Shown one piece after another: positions 44,765 through 54,708 of a DNA stretch of 64,000 nt; the stretch's first letter is position 1; every line of letters starts with the position of its first letter. The position numbers and the translations under genes were made by a program. The notes beneath the pieces were generated by a model. It saw nothing but the letters and a program-made list of their open reading frames with translations. It ran no database searches and was not told the DNA's origin. The DNA is from an uncultured Lachnospiraceae bacterium. Its GTDB lineage: Bacteria > Bacillota > Clostridia > Lachnospirales > Lachnospiraceae. The stretch covers positions 124,001 to 188,000 of the forward strand of contig CALWRS010000003.1 in the NCBI GenBank assembly GCA_944384025.1, read 5' to 3'.

Positions 44765-45277
44765 ATGGCAAAAGTAGGGATTGTAATGGGAAGCGACTCC
44801 GACCTGCCGGTTATGAAAAAGGCGGCGGAGATGCTGGAGAAATTTGGTATTGCATACGAGATGACGATTATATCGGCGCACCGGATGCCCGACGTATTCT
44901 TTTCTTACGCGTCGCAGGCAAAGGAAAAGGGCTTTGACGTTATTATTGCGGGCGCAGGCGGAGCGGCGCATCTTCCGGGAATGTGCGCAGCGATTTTCCC
45001 GTTGCCGGTTATTGGTGTTCCGATTCACACAAAAACGCTTTCCGGCGTAGATTCTTTGTACTCGATTGTACAGATGCCCTCCGGAATACCGGTGGCAACC
45101 GTTGCGATTGACGGCGCTGCAAATGCTGGAATTCTCGCTGCAAAAATGCTTGCAATCGGAAACCCCGCGCTTTTAGAGAAGATAGAAGCGTACCGGGAAG
45201 AACTGAAGGCGGGCGTTATGAAAAAGAAAGAAAAAATTGAGGACGTTGGATATCGGGCCTATATGCAGGAAGTATAA
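44765..45277 (+). CDS. purE: N5-carboxyaminoimidazole ribonucleotide mutase
   Basis: Purine synthesis step 6. The 170-residue protein has [28 protein letters not shown] with the catalytic histidine, and [15 protein letters not shown] 44765 follows GGAAGG; the frame opens further upstream inside the peptidase gene. No purK is present in the window. The protein could be class I (needing PurK) or class II, and I cannot decide from these motifs alone. Confidence 0.95.
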   Translation: MAKVGIVMGSDSDLPVMKKAAEMLEKFGIAYEMTIISAHRMPDVFFSYASQAKEKGFDVIIAGAGGAAHLPGMCAAIFPLPVIGVPIHTKTLSGVDSLYSIVQMPSGIPVATVAIDGAANAGILAAKMLAIGNPALLEKIEAYREELKAGVMKKKEKIEDVGYRAYMQEV

Positions 45278-45306
45278 TGCCGATAGAAACGAAAGGAGAA
45301 AAATAT

Positions 45307-46332
45307 ATGGATTACAAGAATGCAGGCGTGGATATTGAAGCCGGATACAAAGCGGTTGAGCTGATGAAGCAGCACGTTAAAGAGACGATGCGTCCGGAAG
45401 TGCTTGGTGGACTCGGCGGTTTTTCAGGAGCTTTTTCCTTAGACGGCTTTAAAAACATGAAGCACCCGACGTTAGTTTCCGGAACGGACGGCGTTGGCAC
45501 AAAGCTTAAGCTGGCTTTTTTGCTTGATAAGCACGACACGATTGGCATCGACTGCGTGGCGATGTGCGTAAACGACATTGCGTGCGCAGGCGGCGAGCCG
45601 TTGTTTTTCCTTGACTACATCGCTTGCGGAAAGAACTATCCGGAAAAAATTGCGACCATCGTTAAGGGCGTTGCCGAGGGCTGCAAGCAGGCGGGTTGCG
45701 CGTTAATTGGCGGAGAAACAGCGGAAATGCCCGGCTTTTATCCGGAAGACGAGTACGACTTGGCGGGCTTTGCCGTTGGAATTGTCGATGCGCCGGAAAT
45801 TGTGACCGGCGAGAGCGTGAAAGCCGGAGACGTTATTATCGGCATTGCTTCGTCTGGAATTCACAGCAACGGGTATTCGCTTGTCCGCAAGGTATTTGAA
45901 ATGCGGGCGGATGTTTTAAACCGCTACAACGAAGCGCTTGGCGCTACGCTTGGTGAGGCGCTGCTTACGCCAACGAAAATCTACGTAAAGGCGCTAAAGG
46001 CGTTAAAGAGCGGCGGCGTTACCGTAAAGGCGTGCAGCCACATTACCGGCGGCGGTTTCTACGAAAACATCCCGCGGATGCTTCCGGAAGGAAAGATGGC
46101 GAAAATTCGCAAGGGAAGCTACGAAGTTCCGGCGATTTTCCAGATGCTTGCAAAAGAAGGAAATATCGAAGAGAAGATGATGTACAATACATACAACATG
46201 GGCATTGGCATGATGATCGCAGTTTCCCCTGAACAGGCCGACAAGGCGCTTGCGCTTCTTTTGGCAGCAGGAGAGACGGCTTATGCGGTCGGTGAAATTT
46301 GCGACGGAGAGAAAGGAATTGCTTTATGCTAA
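45307..46332 (+). CDS. purM: phosphoribosylformylglycinamidine cyclo-ligase (AIR synthetase)
   Basis: Purine step 5, ATP-dependent ring closure of FGAM. The protein begins [20 protein letters not shown]. It has [48 protein letters not shown] and [22 protein letters not shown] 45307 follows GAAAGGAG and gives 341 residues. It overlaps purN by 7 bp. Confidence 0.96.
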   Translation: MDYKNAGVDIEAGYKAVELMKQHVKETMRPEVLGGLGGFSGAFSLDGFKNMKHPTLVSGTDGVGTKLKLAFLLDKHDTIGIDCVAMCVNDIACAGGEPLFFLDYIACGKNYPEKIATIVKGVAEGCKQAGCALIGGETAEMPGFYPEDEYDLAGFAVGIVDAPEIVTGESVKAGDVIIGIASSGIHSNGYSLVRKVFEMRADVLNRYNEALGATLGEALLTPTKIYVKALKALKSGGVTVKACSHITGGGFYENIPRMLPEGKMAKIRKGSYEVPAIFQMLAKEGNIEEKMMYNTYNMGIGMMIAVSPEQADKALALLLAAGETAYAVGEICDGEKGIALC

Positions 46333-46958
46333 GGATTGTAGTTCTGGTCTCCGGCGGCGGAACGAACTTGCAGGCGATTATCGATAGCATTTCAAACGGC
46401 AAAATTACAAATACTAAGCTTTGCGGCGTAATCAGCAACAAAAAAGACGCTTATGCGCTCTTACGCGCCGAAAAAGCCGGTGTGCCGGGCGTAAGCGTTT
46501 CGAAAAAAGATTACGCTTCCGGCGAACAGTTCCACGAAGCTTTGCTTGCCGCAATCGATTCTTTTTCTCCGGATTTGGTTGTACTCGCCGGCTTTTTAGT
46601 AATTTTACCGAAGCAGCTTGTGGAAAAATACGAAGGAAGAATCATCAATATTCATCCGTCTTTGATTCCTTCTTTTTGCGGAGACGGGTTTTATGGGCTG
46701 CATGTGCACGAGGCGGTTTTGGCGCGCGGTGTAAAAGTGACGGGAGCGACGGTGCATTTTGTAGACAGCGGTACCGATACCGGGTCGATTTTGCTGCAAA
46801 AGGCAGTTTCGGTGCAGCCGGGTGACACGCCGGAAGTTTTGCAGCGGCGCGTAATGGAAGAAGCGGAATGGAATATTCTTCCTGCCGCCATTGACGGAAT
46901 AGCAAACGGACGATTTAAAAAAGACGCAAATGGCAATTACTACATGGAGGAAAAGTAA
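46326..46958 (+). CDS. purN: phosphoribosylglycinamide formyltransferase
   Basis: Purine step 3, formyl transfer from 10-formyl-THF to GAR. It has [17 protein letters not shown] at the N-terminus, [20 protein letters not shown] with the catalytic His, and [20 protein letters not shown] with the catalytic Asp. ATG 46326 overlaps the purM end. 210 residues is typical. The start is coupled to purM translation. Confidence 0.96.
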   Translation: MLRIVVLVSGGGTNLQAIIDSISNGKITNTKLCGVISNKKDAYALLRAEKAGVPGVSVSKKDYASGEQFHEALLAAIDSFSPDLVVLAGFLVILPKQLVEKYEGRIINIHPSLIPSFCGDGFYGLHVHEAVLARGVKVTGATVHFVDSGTDTGSILLQKAVSVQPGDTPEVLQRRVMEEAEWNILPAAIDGIANGRFKKDANGNYYMEEK

Positions 46959-46959
46959 G

Positions 46960-48234
46960 ATGAACGTTATGATTATCGGCGGCGGCGGAAGAGAACACGC
47001 GATTGCTGTTTCAGTGGCAAAAAGCAGCCGTGTTACAAAGCTTTACTGCGCGCCTGGAAATGCGGGGATTGAAGAAGTTGCGGAATGTGTGCCGATTGGC
47101 GTAATGGAGTTTGACCGGCTTGTTGCCTTTGCGAAGGAAAAAGAAGTGGATTTGACGATTGTCGGTCCGGACGACCCGCTTGTAGGTGGTCTTGCCGACG
47201 CTTTTGAAGCGGCCGGTATCCGCGTATTCGGGCCTCGGAAAAACGCAGCCATCATCGAGGGCAGCAAAGCGTTTGCAAAAGATTTGATGAAAAAGTATGG
47301 TATCCCGACGGCAACATACGAAGTGTTTTCCGATGCCGACGCTGCAACAGAGTACTTACAGACCGCCAAATTCCCGATTGTCCTAAAAGCAGACGGCTTG
47401 GCGCTTGGAAAAGGCGTTCTGATTTGCAAAAATTTGCAGGAAGCGCTAGAAGGCGTTAAAGAGATTATGCTTGATAAGCATTTTGGCAGCGCGGGAAATC
47501 AGATGGTAATTGAAGAGTTTATGACGGGACGCGAAGTTTCGGTTTTGGCGTTTTGCGACGGCACGACAATCAAGACCATGACAAGCGCACAGGATCATAA
47601 ACGTGCAAAAGACGGTGACCAGGGCTTAAATACGGGCGGTATGGGAACGTTTTCGCCAAGTCCTTTTTATACGGCAGAGATTGACGCATTTTGCCAAAAG
47701 CACATTTATCAGCCGACGATGGATGCAATGAAAGCAGAGGGACGCGATTTTGTCGGCGTGTTGTTTTGCGGCTTGATGCTGACGGCGGACGGTCCGAAAG
47801 TGCTGGAGTATAACGCGCGCTTTGGCGATCCAGAGACGCAGGTTGTGCTTCCACGCATGAAAAACGATATTATCGACGTGATGGAAGCCTGCATTGACGG
47901 ACGGCTCTCGGAAATCGAGCTGAAATTTGCGGACAATGCGGCAGTTTGCGTCGTACTTGCGTCCGCAGGATACCCGGAGCATTACGAAAAAGGCTTTGTC
48001 ATTACCGGACTTGAGAATTTTTCCGGAAAAGAAGGGTATGCCGTGTTCCACGCAGGAACCAAAAAAGATGCGCAGGGCGCAGTTGTGACAAACGGCGGAC
48101 GCGTGCTTGGTGTAACCGCGCTTGGCGAAGATTTAAAGCAGGCGAGAAAAAACGCATATGCGGCGACCGCGTGGGTGCAGTTTGCGAATAAATACATGCG
48201 AAACGATATCGGAAAAGCGATTGACGAAGCGTAA
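46960..48234 (+). CDS. purD: phosphoribosylamine--glycine ligase (GAR synthetase)
   Basis: Purine step 2, an ATP-grasp ligase. The N-domain starts MIIGGGGREHAIAVSVAKS. The ATP-grasp core has FPIVLKADGLALGKGVLI, then EEFMTGREVSVLAFCDG and LEYNARFGDPETQVVL with the Mg-binding residues. SD GGAGG lies about 10 bp upstream of ATG 46960. The longer frame from 46930 is inside purN. 424 residues is normal. The purE-M-N-D group lacks purF, L, C, B and H in this window. Confidence 0.96.
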   Translation: MNVMIIGGGGREHAIAVSVAKSSRVTKLYCAPGNAGIEEVAECVPIGVMEFDRLVAFAKEKEVDLTIVGPDDPLVGGLADAFEAAGIRVFGPRKNAAIIEGSKAFAKDLMKKYGIPTATYEVFSDADAATEYLQTAKFPIVLKADGLALGKGVLICKNLQEALEGVKEIMLDKHFGSAGNQMVIEEFMTGREVSVLAFCDGTTIKTMTSAQDHKRAKDGDQGLNTGGMGTFSPSPFYTAEIDAFCQKHIYQPTMDAMKAEGRDFVGVLFCGLMLTADGPKVLEYNARFGDPETQVVLPRMKNDIIDVMEACIDGRLSEIELKFADNAAVCVVLASAGYPEHYEKGFVITGLENFSGKEGYAVFHAGTKKDAQGAVVTNGGRVLGVTALGEDLKQARKNAYAATAWVQFANKYMRNDIGKAIDEA

Positions 48235-48274
48235 AAAATCAAACAAATGCGCTATTTTGGGACAAATTTCCTCT

Positions 48275-48303
48275 TGAATTTGCACAATTCACGCAATATA
48301 ATG
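48275..48303 (+). promoter_or_regulatory. predicted promoter for the SH3b-repeat wall protein
   Basis: TTGAAT at 48275-48280, a 17-bp spacer, TATAAT at 48298-48303, 44 bp before the ATG. Confidence 0.65.
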
Positions 48304-48346
48304 AGACTACAGTAGAAAAAATGCGTTTTTGAGAGGAACAGTGAAA

Positions 48347-51300
48347 ATGAAACGACACCTTGCATTTGCACTGATTGTTTGTTTTCTAGTACAATCAATG
48401 CTCTTCCTTTCCCCTTCGCTAACGCAGAGCGCGCAGGCGGCGGAACTCTCTGCTTATTGCACGGCAAATACGCTGAATGTACGCAGGGGACCGGGAACTT
48501 CTTATGCAATTCTGACTTCCGGCGGAAGTCTGGTACAGCTACATAAAAATGACAAAGTTACCGTTCTTGGCACGAGCGGCGACTGGTATCAGGTACGCCT
48601 TACATTTAAAGGCAATACGGTAACCGGTTATTGTCTAAAAACTTATATAAAAACGTCCGGAAGCGTGACTCCCACGCCTACGCCGCAGACGTCTACTTCG
48701 AGCGCCTACGTTTTGGCAACAGTGACAGCCAACTCCTTAAATGTGCGAAGCGGAGCAAGTACGTCTTATACAAAGCTTACAAACCTGAAAAAGAACACGC
48801 GGATTCAGGTATACGGCAGCAAGAAAAACAGCAGCGGCGAAGTGTGGTACCAAATGAGCGTTACCGTAAAAGGAAAGAAAATCAGCGGCTACATGCTTAG
48901 TACTTACATTAAGCTTTCTAAGCCGCTTTCTTCCATTGTGACGTCTACGCCAAGCGCAACGCCTGCGCCGGGCGGGACGCAGAGTGCAAAGCTTGGATAC
49001 GTTAACGCAAATCAGCTAAATATTCGCTCCGGAGCGGGGACAAGCTATAAAAAGTATGCGACGCTTGGGAGAAATACGAACGTCACGGTTCTAGGCGAAA
49101 AGAAAGATAGCAGTGGCGATTTGTGGTATCAGGTGAAAGTGAAGTACAACGGAAGCGACCTGAACGGCTATATGCTTGCGAAGTACATTGTCATTACAGG
49201 CAATGCGTCGACGGCAACAAACACGCCAACGCCGACGCGGGCGGCAACAAACACGCCAACGCCAACGCCGACGGCAACGAACACGCCAACACCAACACCG
49301 ACGGCAACGAACACGCCAACACCGACGCCGACGGCAACGAACACGCCAACACCGACGGCAACAAATACCCCGACGCCAACAGCTACAAGCACGCCAACAC
49401 CGACAAGCACGCCGACACCGACGTACAGTGTTGCCGCGACGATCAACGCTTCTTCTCTTAACCTTCGAAGCGGTCCGGGAACGGAACATACAAAGCTTGT
49501 GAATCTGAAGCGGAACCATCCGGTAACCGTGACGGGAATTGGCTACGACACGCAGGACGACCTTTGGTACCGCGTGAAAACGACGGTTAACGGTGTTTCT
49601 TACGAAGGATATATGCTCGCAGTTTACGTGGCGCTTTCTGCGCCGCTTCCGGAAGACGGCGGCAGCGCGGAGGAAGAAGGCAATTTGGCGGATGCGCCGT
49701 ATTTGCTCTTTGGCGTGCTAACGGGCGATTCCGTAAATATGCGTACGGGTCCTTCCACTTCTTATACGGTTTTGACGAAGCTTTCTAAGCAGCAGGCGGT
49801 GACCATTTACGGAACGGCGCTAACAGGAAGCACGGTTTGGTACCAAGTTTCCGTAGAAAAAGACGGAAAGACGCTGTATGGCTACGTGACAAGCCAATAC
49901 ATAGGATTAAAGCAGTGCGAATCCTTAAACGTCTGGGGCGAGTCTTTGTCTGCGCAAACTGTTTATAAAACGCCCGCAGGCAGCGCCTTTTTAGCATCGG
50001 ACGGAAAGAGCGCGGCGCTTGCAAAAGGGCAGCAGGTATGCATCCTTGGCGAGAAGCTGGTGAGCAGCATAAAGTGGGTGAAGATCGCCTTTGTGCAGGG
50101 AGACGAAGTTCTTTACGGCTACGTAAAACTTTCCGGAATCGGTTTTATAAAAGAGCCGGAGACGCATCCGTTTGCTCCTTATGAGCCGGATGCGGACTTC
50201 CTTGACGCTATGCGGGCGGAAGGATTTCCGGAGAGCTATTTGCCTTATCTGCTTTCGCTTCACCAAGAGCATCCGAATTGGACGTTTTCGGCGTACCAGA
50301 CCGGCCTAAGCTGGGCGGATGTAATTACAAACGAAGACGTCGTAGGTTACAATCTGATTCCAAATACCCGCGCTCTGCAATGGCTGTCTTTTGCCGCAGG
50401 AGCGTATGCGTGGGATAGGGATGCATTTGTCGTTTACGACGGAAGCTACTGGGTAACTGTATCAAATGCCGGGCTGCAATATTACATGGATCCTCGCAAT
50501 TGGCTGAGCGAGCAGTACGTTTTCATGTTTGAATCGCTTGCCGCAGACGCTTCCAACCAGACGCAGGAAGGCGTGGAGAGCATCCTAAAGGGAACGCCGA
50601 TGTACAAAACGAGTTTTAGCTACGTAGACGAAAACGGCAAGAAACAGAGCATTTTGTATTCGCAGGCGTTTATGAAGGCGGCGGAATACTCCGGCGTAAG
50701 CGCATACCACCTTGCTTCCCGCGTAAAGCAGGAAGTTGTTGTCAGCAGCACGAATTTTAGCCAAAGCGTTTCCGGAACTGTGGAAGGCTTTGAGGGCTTG
50801 TATAACTTTTACAACATTGGCGCATACAACAGTACGGTGAGCATGGGAGCTATTAAAAACGGTCTGAAATTTGCGAAATACGGCGGAACTTCCGCATCGC
50901 TGAATCAGTCGTCGCTCATCCCGTGGAACAACCGTTACCGCGCTCTTGTGGGCGGTGCGTACTACATTGGCTACAGCTACATCCGCCGGGGGCAGGATAC
51001 GATTTACCTGCAGAAGTTTAACGTAACCGACAACAGCACCTACGGCCACCAGTATATGGCAAATGTAGAAGCGCCCAAGTCGGAGGCGTACAAAGTTTAT
51101 CTTGCTTACAGTGCTATGGACGATTACGAAAATATGTCCATTCACTTTAGCATTCCGGTTTACAACGATATGCCGGAAAAAGCAGTTTCAGAGCCTGCTT
51201 TGGTGAAAAATCCGAACAATTACCTAAAGACGTTGACGGTTAAAGATTCGCTTGGCAACACGCTGACGCTTACTCCTTCCTTCCGCTACAATACGCTTAG

Positions 51301-51487
51301 CTACAGCGCGAAGGTAAGTTCTGGGGCAACCTCGGTTACGATAAGCGCGTCCGCAGTTGCTTCGTCGGCTGTGCTTGTTGGTGGCGCAGGCACGCACAAG
51401 CTCTCAAACGGCAGCAACGCGTTTGAGGTTCAGGTTCGGGCAGCGGATGGAACGGTACGCAGCTATAAGATCAATATAACCAAATAA
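48347..51487 (+). CDS. secreted SH3b-repeat protein with glucosaminidase-like and cadherin-like domains
   Basis: A 1046-residue exported protein, probably a wall-bound autolysin. A signal peptide (residues 1-33, ending SAQAAE) is followed by five clear bacterial SH3 domains, each with the signature LNVRxGPGTSY or a variant. They start near residues 36, 124, 218, 365 and 466, and a sixth degenerate one is near 525. Residues 285-360 are a Thr-Pro-Ala-Asn linker between SH3 domains 3 and 4. The region 620-930 contains a glucosaminidase-like part ([31 protein letters not shown]). The last 90 residues form a cadherin-like beta-sandwich ([11 protein letters not shown] to YKINITK). It stands alone between its promoter and a terminator. 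Confidence 0.85.
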   Translation: MKRHLAFALIVCFLVQSMLFLSPSLTQSAQAAELSAYCTANTLNVRRGPGTSYAILTSGGSLVQLHKNDKVTVLGTSGDWYQVRLTFKGNTVTGYCLKTYIKTSGSVTPTPTPQTSTSSAYVLATVTANSLNVRSGASTSYTKLTNLKKNTRIQVYGSKKNSSGEVWYQMSVTVKGKKISGYMLSTYIKLSKPLSSIVTSTPSATPAPGGTQSAKLGYVNANQLNIRSGAGTSYKKYATLGRNTNVTVLGEKKDSSGDLWYQVKVKYNGSDLNGYMLAKYIVITGNASTATNTPTPTRAATNTPTPTPTATNTPTPTPTATNTPTPTPTATNTPTPTATNTPTPTATSTPTPTSTPTPTYSVAATINASSLNLRSGPGTEHTKLVNLKRNHPVTVTGIGYDTQDDLWYRVKTTVNGVSYEGYMLAVYVALSAPLPEDGGSAEEEGNLADAPYLLFGVLTGDSVNMRTGPSTSYTVLTKLSKQQAVTIYGTALTGSTVWYQVSVEKDGKTLYGYVTSQYIGLKQCESLNVWGESLSAQTVYKTPAGSAFLASDGKSAALAKGQQVCILGEKLVSSIKWVKIAFVQGDEVLYGYVKLSGIGFIKEPETHPFAPYEPDADFLDAMRAEGFPESYLPYLLSLHQEHPNWTFSAYQTGLSWADVITNEDVVGYNLIPNTRALQWLSFAAGAYAWDRDAFVVYDGSYWVTVSNAGLQYYMDPRNWLSEQYVFMFESLAADASNQTQEGVESILKGTPMYKTSFSYVDENGKKQSILYSQAFMKAAEYSGVSAYHLASRVKQEVVVSSTNFSQSVSGTVEGFEGLYNFYNIGAYNSTVSMGAIKNGLKFAKYGGTSASLNQSSLIPWNNRYRALVGGAYYIGYSYIRRGQDTIYLQKFNVTDNSTYGHQYMANVEAPKSEAYKVYLAYSAMDDYENMSIHFSIPVYNDMPEKAVSEPALVKNPNNYLKTLTVKDSLGNTLTLTPSFRYNTLSYSAKVSSGATSVTISASAVASSAVLVGGAGTHKLSNGSNAFEVQVRAADGTVRSYKINITK
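49203..49420 (+). repeat. coding tandem repeat (Thr-Pro-Ala-Asn linker)
   Basis: Degenerate tandem copies of units such as ACGGCAACGAACACGCCAAC encode [10 protein letters not shown]-type repeats within the SH3b protein. The near identity at the DNA level makes length variation by slippage likely. Nothing else in the window repeats in this way. Confidence 0.85.
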
Positions 51488-51490
51488 CTA

Positions 51491-51525
51491 AAAGAGGGAG
51501 CAACATCGTATGCTTCCTCTTTTTT
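51491..51525 (+). terminator. rho-independent terminator after the SH3b protein gene
   Basis: A 12-bp stem with one G-T pair (51491-51502 with 51511-51522), an eight-base loop and a T-run. Intron-derived copy 1 begins 2-3 bp after it. Confidence 0.85.
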
Positions 51526-51527
51526 CA

Positions 51528-51714
51528 TGTTCGCCCGCCATGGGCGGGCGAACATGAAAGACTAGCCGCATTTGGGCTAGTCTCCATGAGCAACTACTAC
51601 GCCGAGAGGCGTGTCACTTGTTAAGTTGATTGAACCGCCGCTTGCGGAACCGCATGAGCGGTGGTGTGAGAGGTCGGAAATTCCTCAATTAGAGGAATTT
51701 CCTCCTACTCGATT
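51528..51714 (+). mobile_element. group II intron-derived 3'-end element, copy 1
   Basis: A 187-bp sequence repeated at 58244-58430. It opens with an 11-bp GC-rich hairpin (51529-51553), then AGACTAGCC / GGCTAGTCT, then ACGCC-GAGA-GGCGT with a GNRA tetraloop. It ends with intron domains V and VI. Domain V (51634-51665) has a 9-bp lower stem with the CGC triad, a 2-nt bulge TG and a 4-bp upper stem capped by GAAC. Domain VI (51668-51710) has an 11-bp hairpin and GAG-AGG pairing with CCT-A-CTC, leaving A51707 bulged as the branch point. The 3' end is GAT. There is no reverse transcriptase and no domain I. Class C introns are known to insert beside terminators, which is what is seen here. Confidence 0.7.
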
Positions 51715-51725
51715 TGGTGTTTGCG

Positions 51726-51754
51726 TTGACAAATTGAGCGCGTGTTGTTATACT
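51726..51754 (+). promoter_or_regulatory. predicted promoter for gntR-clpC-radA
   Basis: TTGACA at 51726-51731, a 17-bp spacer, TATACT at 51749-51754, starting 12 bp after intron-derived copy 1. Confidence 0.75.
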
Positions 51755-51767
51755 TGCGATATAACAA
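51745..51767 (+). promoter_or_regulatory. dyad operator overlapping the gntR promoter
   Basis: TTGTTATA (51745-51752) and TATAACAA (51760-51767) form a perfect 8-bp inverted repeat around seven bases. It covers the -10 box. The position suits autorepression by the GntR-type protein encoded just downstream. Confidence 0.6.
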
Positions 51768-51809
51768 ATGACTGAGCGAAGGCACGGTTGCGTACCGGTT
51801 GGAGGAAAT

Positions 51810-52196
51810 ATGTTTGTCAGAATTGATTTTGATAGCGACGAAGCGTTTTACATTCAATTGCGAAATCAGATTATTATGGGGATCGCCATGTCGGAACTTC
51901 AGCAAGGCGAAAGTCTGCCAAGCGTGCGTGATCTTGCGGACAGCATAGGAATTAACATGCATACGGTAAATAAAGCGTATGCGACTTTAAAACAGGAAGG
52001 CTACGTCCGCCTAGATCGGCGCAGAGGCGCTGTAATTGCTGTGGACGCAAACAGACTGATTGCCGAGCAGGAGCTTAAAGAGCAGCTTCGCACGGTAGTG
52101 GCGAGAGCGCTTTGTAAAGATTTGGATCCTGATGAAATACGCCAGACGCTTGACGAGGTGCTGCGGGAGTTTCGGGCAGCGCCGGAGAGTAAATAG
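51810..52196 (+). CDS. GntR-family transcriptional regulator, YtrA type
   Basis: A 128-residue repressor-like protein. Its N-terminal winged helix has FDSDEAFYIQLRNQIIMGIA, then LPSVRDLADSIGINMHTVNK and YATLKQEGYVRLDRRRGAVI. Its short helical C-terminal region for dimerisation is the YtrA layout, with no effector-binding domain. ATG 51810 follows TTGGAGGAAAT. A dyad overlaps its own promoter. It is 22 bp upstream of clpC and takes the place that ctsR-mcsA-mcsB hold in Bacillus, so it may control clpC and radA. Confidence 0.88.
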   Translation: MFVRIDFDSDEAFYIQLRNQIIMGIAMSELQQGESLPSVRDLADSIGINMHTVNKAYATLKQEGYVRLDRRRGAVIAVDANRLIAEQELKEQLRTVVARALCKDLDPDEIRQTLDEVLREFRAAPESK

Positions 52197-52218
52197 AAAT
52201 TAAAAATGAGGAACGAAT

Positions 52219-54699
52219 ATGAGGCAGCTTTTTACGGATAACGCAAAACAGGCCATCGCCTACGGCGAGAGCCTTGCAGAAAAAAAATACGAAAACTACT
52301 TTGGAACAGAGCATTTGCTGCTGGGTCTTTTGGCAACGGAAGGCGTAGCGTCGCGCGTGCTTAAAGCGAATCAAGTTCATTTTACCGAGCTTGTGGAGCT
52401 TTTGGAAACGCTGGTACTCTCCCGCGTGGAAAGGCATGAGCAAAACCTAGAAGGGAAGCTTCGGAGGACGCCCGGCGTGCTTGCCGTTTTGGAACAGTCT
52501 GTACGCATAGCGGAATCTATGAAAATGAAAGAAGCCGGGACGGAGCATCTGCTTTTAGCGCTTTTAAGGGAAAAAGACTGTGTGGCGCTTCGGATGCTAA
52601 ATACTTCGCATGTGAATTTGCAGCGGCTGTATACCGACACGCTAAAAGCTATGGGCATGGATCCTGCAGAGAGAAAGCTGGAAGTAGCGAAGCTAAAGGG
52701 CAGAAAAGGAAACCGCCCTTCGGCCACGGAGCAGTATTGCAGCGACATGACGCGCAAAGCCGCGCAGGGAGAACTGGATCCGGTTGTCGGCAGAAAGGCA
52801 GAGACGGAGCGAGTTATTCAAATTCTTAGTCGCCGTACGAAAAACAATCCCTGTCTGATTGGAGAGCCCGGCGTAGGAAAAACCGCAGTGGTTGAGGGAC
52901 TTGCGCAGCGCATTGCAAGCGGGCTTGTTCCGGAAGAGCTGGCGGATAAACGCATCCTTACCATGGACATGTCTTCGATGGTTGCAGGCTCCAAGTACCG
53001 GGGCGAGTTTGAAGAGCGCATGAAAGCTCTGATGATGGAAGTGAAAAACGCGGGAAATATTATCCTGTTTATCGATGAGATGCATACGATGATTGGAGCG
53101 GGAAGCGCGGAAGGTTCTTTGGACGCCGCAAATATTTTAAAGCCTGCTCTTTCACGCGGAGAAGTGCAGGTGATTGGCGCGACTACGCGCGAGGAATATC
53201 GGAAGTACGTGGAAAAAGACGCGGCGCTTGAAAGACGCTTCCAGCCGGTTCCGGTGGAAGAGCCAAGTGAAGAAGAGGCGCTGGAAATTTTGCAAGGGCT
53301 TTGCGACCGCTACGAGAAGCATCATAAAGTTGTTTATGAACCGGAAGCCCTAAAGGCGGCGGTGAAGCTCTCCAAGCGTTATATTAACGACCGGTTTTTG
53401 CCGGACAAGGCGATTGACCTGATGGACGAAGCCGCCAGCCACGTGCGGCTTGGGCAGGACACGCACATGGAAGCTTTAATGGATCTAAACAAAAAGCTCT
53501 CGAGGTTTGCAGCAAAGAAAGAGGAACTGCTGCTTGCAGGGAAGCTCTCGGAAATTGCCGCAGTGAAGCGTGCGGAGCAGAAACTGCAAGGAGAAATCGA
53601 GGAAATTACGAAAAAGCAAAGCGAAAAAGAAGTTCCTATCGTTACTTCGGCGGCAGTTGCGGAAGTAATTTCGCGCTGGTCGGGGATTCCTGTAAGAAAG
53701 TTAAACGAGTCGGAGAGCGAGCGTCTGCTTCGGATGGAAGAAGAGCTGCACCGGCGCGTGGTAGGGCAGGAGGAGGCCGTAAAAGCAATTTCCAGAGCCG
53801 TGCGCAGAAGCCGGGTTGGCCTTAAGGATCCTTCGCGTCCGATTGGTTCTTTTTTACTGCTTGGACCAACGGGCGTTGGAAAAACAGAGCTTTGCAAAGC
53901 GCTCGCGGAAGTATTGTTTGGCGACGAAAATGCAATGATTCGCATTGACATGTCCGAATATATGGAAAAGCACAGCGTATCGAAAATGATCGGTTCGCCG
54001 CCCGGCTACGTCGGCTTTGAAGACGGCGGGCAGTTAAGCGAGCGCGTACGGAAAAAACCGTATTCAGTTGTTTTGTTTGACGAGCTTGAAAAAGCGCATC
54101 CGGACGTATTTAACGTCCTGCTTCAGGTGCTTGATGACGGCAGGATTACAGATTCTAGTGGACGGCGGATTGATTTTCGAAACACGGTAATTATGATGAC
54201 GTCGAATGCTGGAGCGCAGCGGATTATGTCGCCAAAGCAGCTTGGATTTGCTTCTGTGCAGGATGAACACGCAGATTATGAGCGGATGAAGGGCGGCGTT
54301 ATGGAAGAAGTAAGGCGCATGTTCCGCCCCGAATTTTTAAACCGGATTGACGAGACGGTTGTGTTCCACTCCCTGACCGAAGAAGAGTGCAAGGAAATTA
54401 CGGCGCTTTTGTGCGAGCAGCTGGCAAAACGGTGCAAGGAAGCAAAAGGGATCGTACTGCGGTTAGATCCAAGTATGCTTACGTATCTTGCGAAAAAAGG
54501 GCACGACCCGAAGTACGGTGCAAGACCGCTTCGAAGAGCAATCCAAAACGAATTGGAAGATTTGTTAGCAGAGCGAATGCTTCAGGGGACGATTCGGGAA
54601 AACGACACAGTAACGGTGCGTTATGAAGACGGTGTAAAATTACAAGTGCGAAAAAAACCGGCGCCAAGAAAAAAAGCCGAGACGGCAAGTGCGCCTTAA
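52219..54699 (+). CDS. clpC: ATP-dependent Clp protease ATP-binding subunit ClpC
   Basis: An AAA+ unfoldase that works with ClpP and adaptors. The 826-residue protein has two Clp-N repeats (1-145). AAA-1 has Walker [17 protein letters not shown] and Walker [17 protein letters not shown] middle domain with a UVR-like stretch (about 410-470) follows. AAA-2 has [35 protein letters not shown] and sensor 2 [19 protein letters not shown]. No N-terminal zinc finger is seen. It follows the GntR gene by 22 bp and precedes radA by 9 bp. Confidence 0.95.
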   Translation: MRQLFTDNAKQAIAYGESLAEKKYENYFGTEHLLLGLLATEGVASRVLKANQVHFTELVELLETLVLSRVERHEQNLEGKLRRTPGVLAVLEQSVRIAESMKMKEAGTEHLLLALLREKDCVALRMLNTSHVNLQRLYTDTLKAMGMDPAERKLEVAKLKGRKGNRPSATEQYCSDMTRKAAQGELDPVVGRKAETERVIQILSRRTKNNPCLIGEPGVGKTAVVEGLAQRIASGLVPEELADKRILTMDMSSMVAGSKYRGEFEERMKALMMEVKNAGNIILFIDEMHTMIGAGSAEGSLDAANILKPALSRGEVQVIGATTREEYRKYVEKDAALERRFQPVPVEEPSEEEALEILQGLCDRYEKHHKVVYEPEALKAAVKLSKRYINDRFLPDKAIDLMDEAASHVRLGQDTHMEALMDLNKKLSRFAAKKEELLLAGKLSEIAAVKRAEQKLQGEIEEITKKQSEKEVPIVTSAAVAEVISRWSGIPVRKLNESESERLLRMEEELHRRVVGQEEAVKAISRAVRRSRVGLKDPSRPIGSFLLLGPTGVGKTELCKALAEVLFGDENAMIRIDMSEYMEKHSVSKMIGSPPGYVGFEDGGQLSERVRKKPYSVVLFDELEKAHPDVFNVLLQVLDDGRITDSSGRRIDFRNTVIMMTSNAGAQRIMSPKQLGFASVQDEHADYERMKGGVMEEVRRMFRPEFLNRIDETVVFHSLTEEECKEITALLCEQLAKRCKEAKGIVLRLDPSMLTYLAKKGHDPKYGARPLRRAIQNELEDLLAERMLQGTIRENDTVTVRYEDGVKLQVRKKPAPRKKAETASAP

Positions 54700-54708
54700 G
54701 GGGTGACT

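Noticed and set aside
49091-49519. Repetitive ORFs on both strands and a possible CRISPR-like array
   Set aside because: The repeats are degenerate, in frame with the SH3b protein and without unique spacers, so this is a coding linker.
51528-51714. Reading the 187-bp repeat as a plain MITE or as a rho-independent terminator array
   Set aside because: It has no terminal inverted repeats or target duplication, while its 3' half fits group II domains V and VI in detail.
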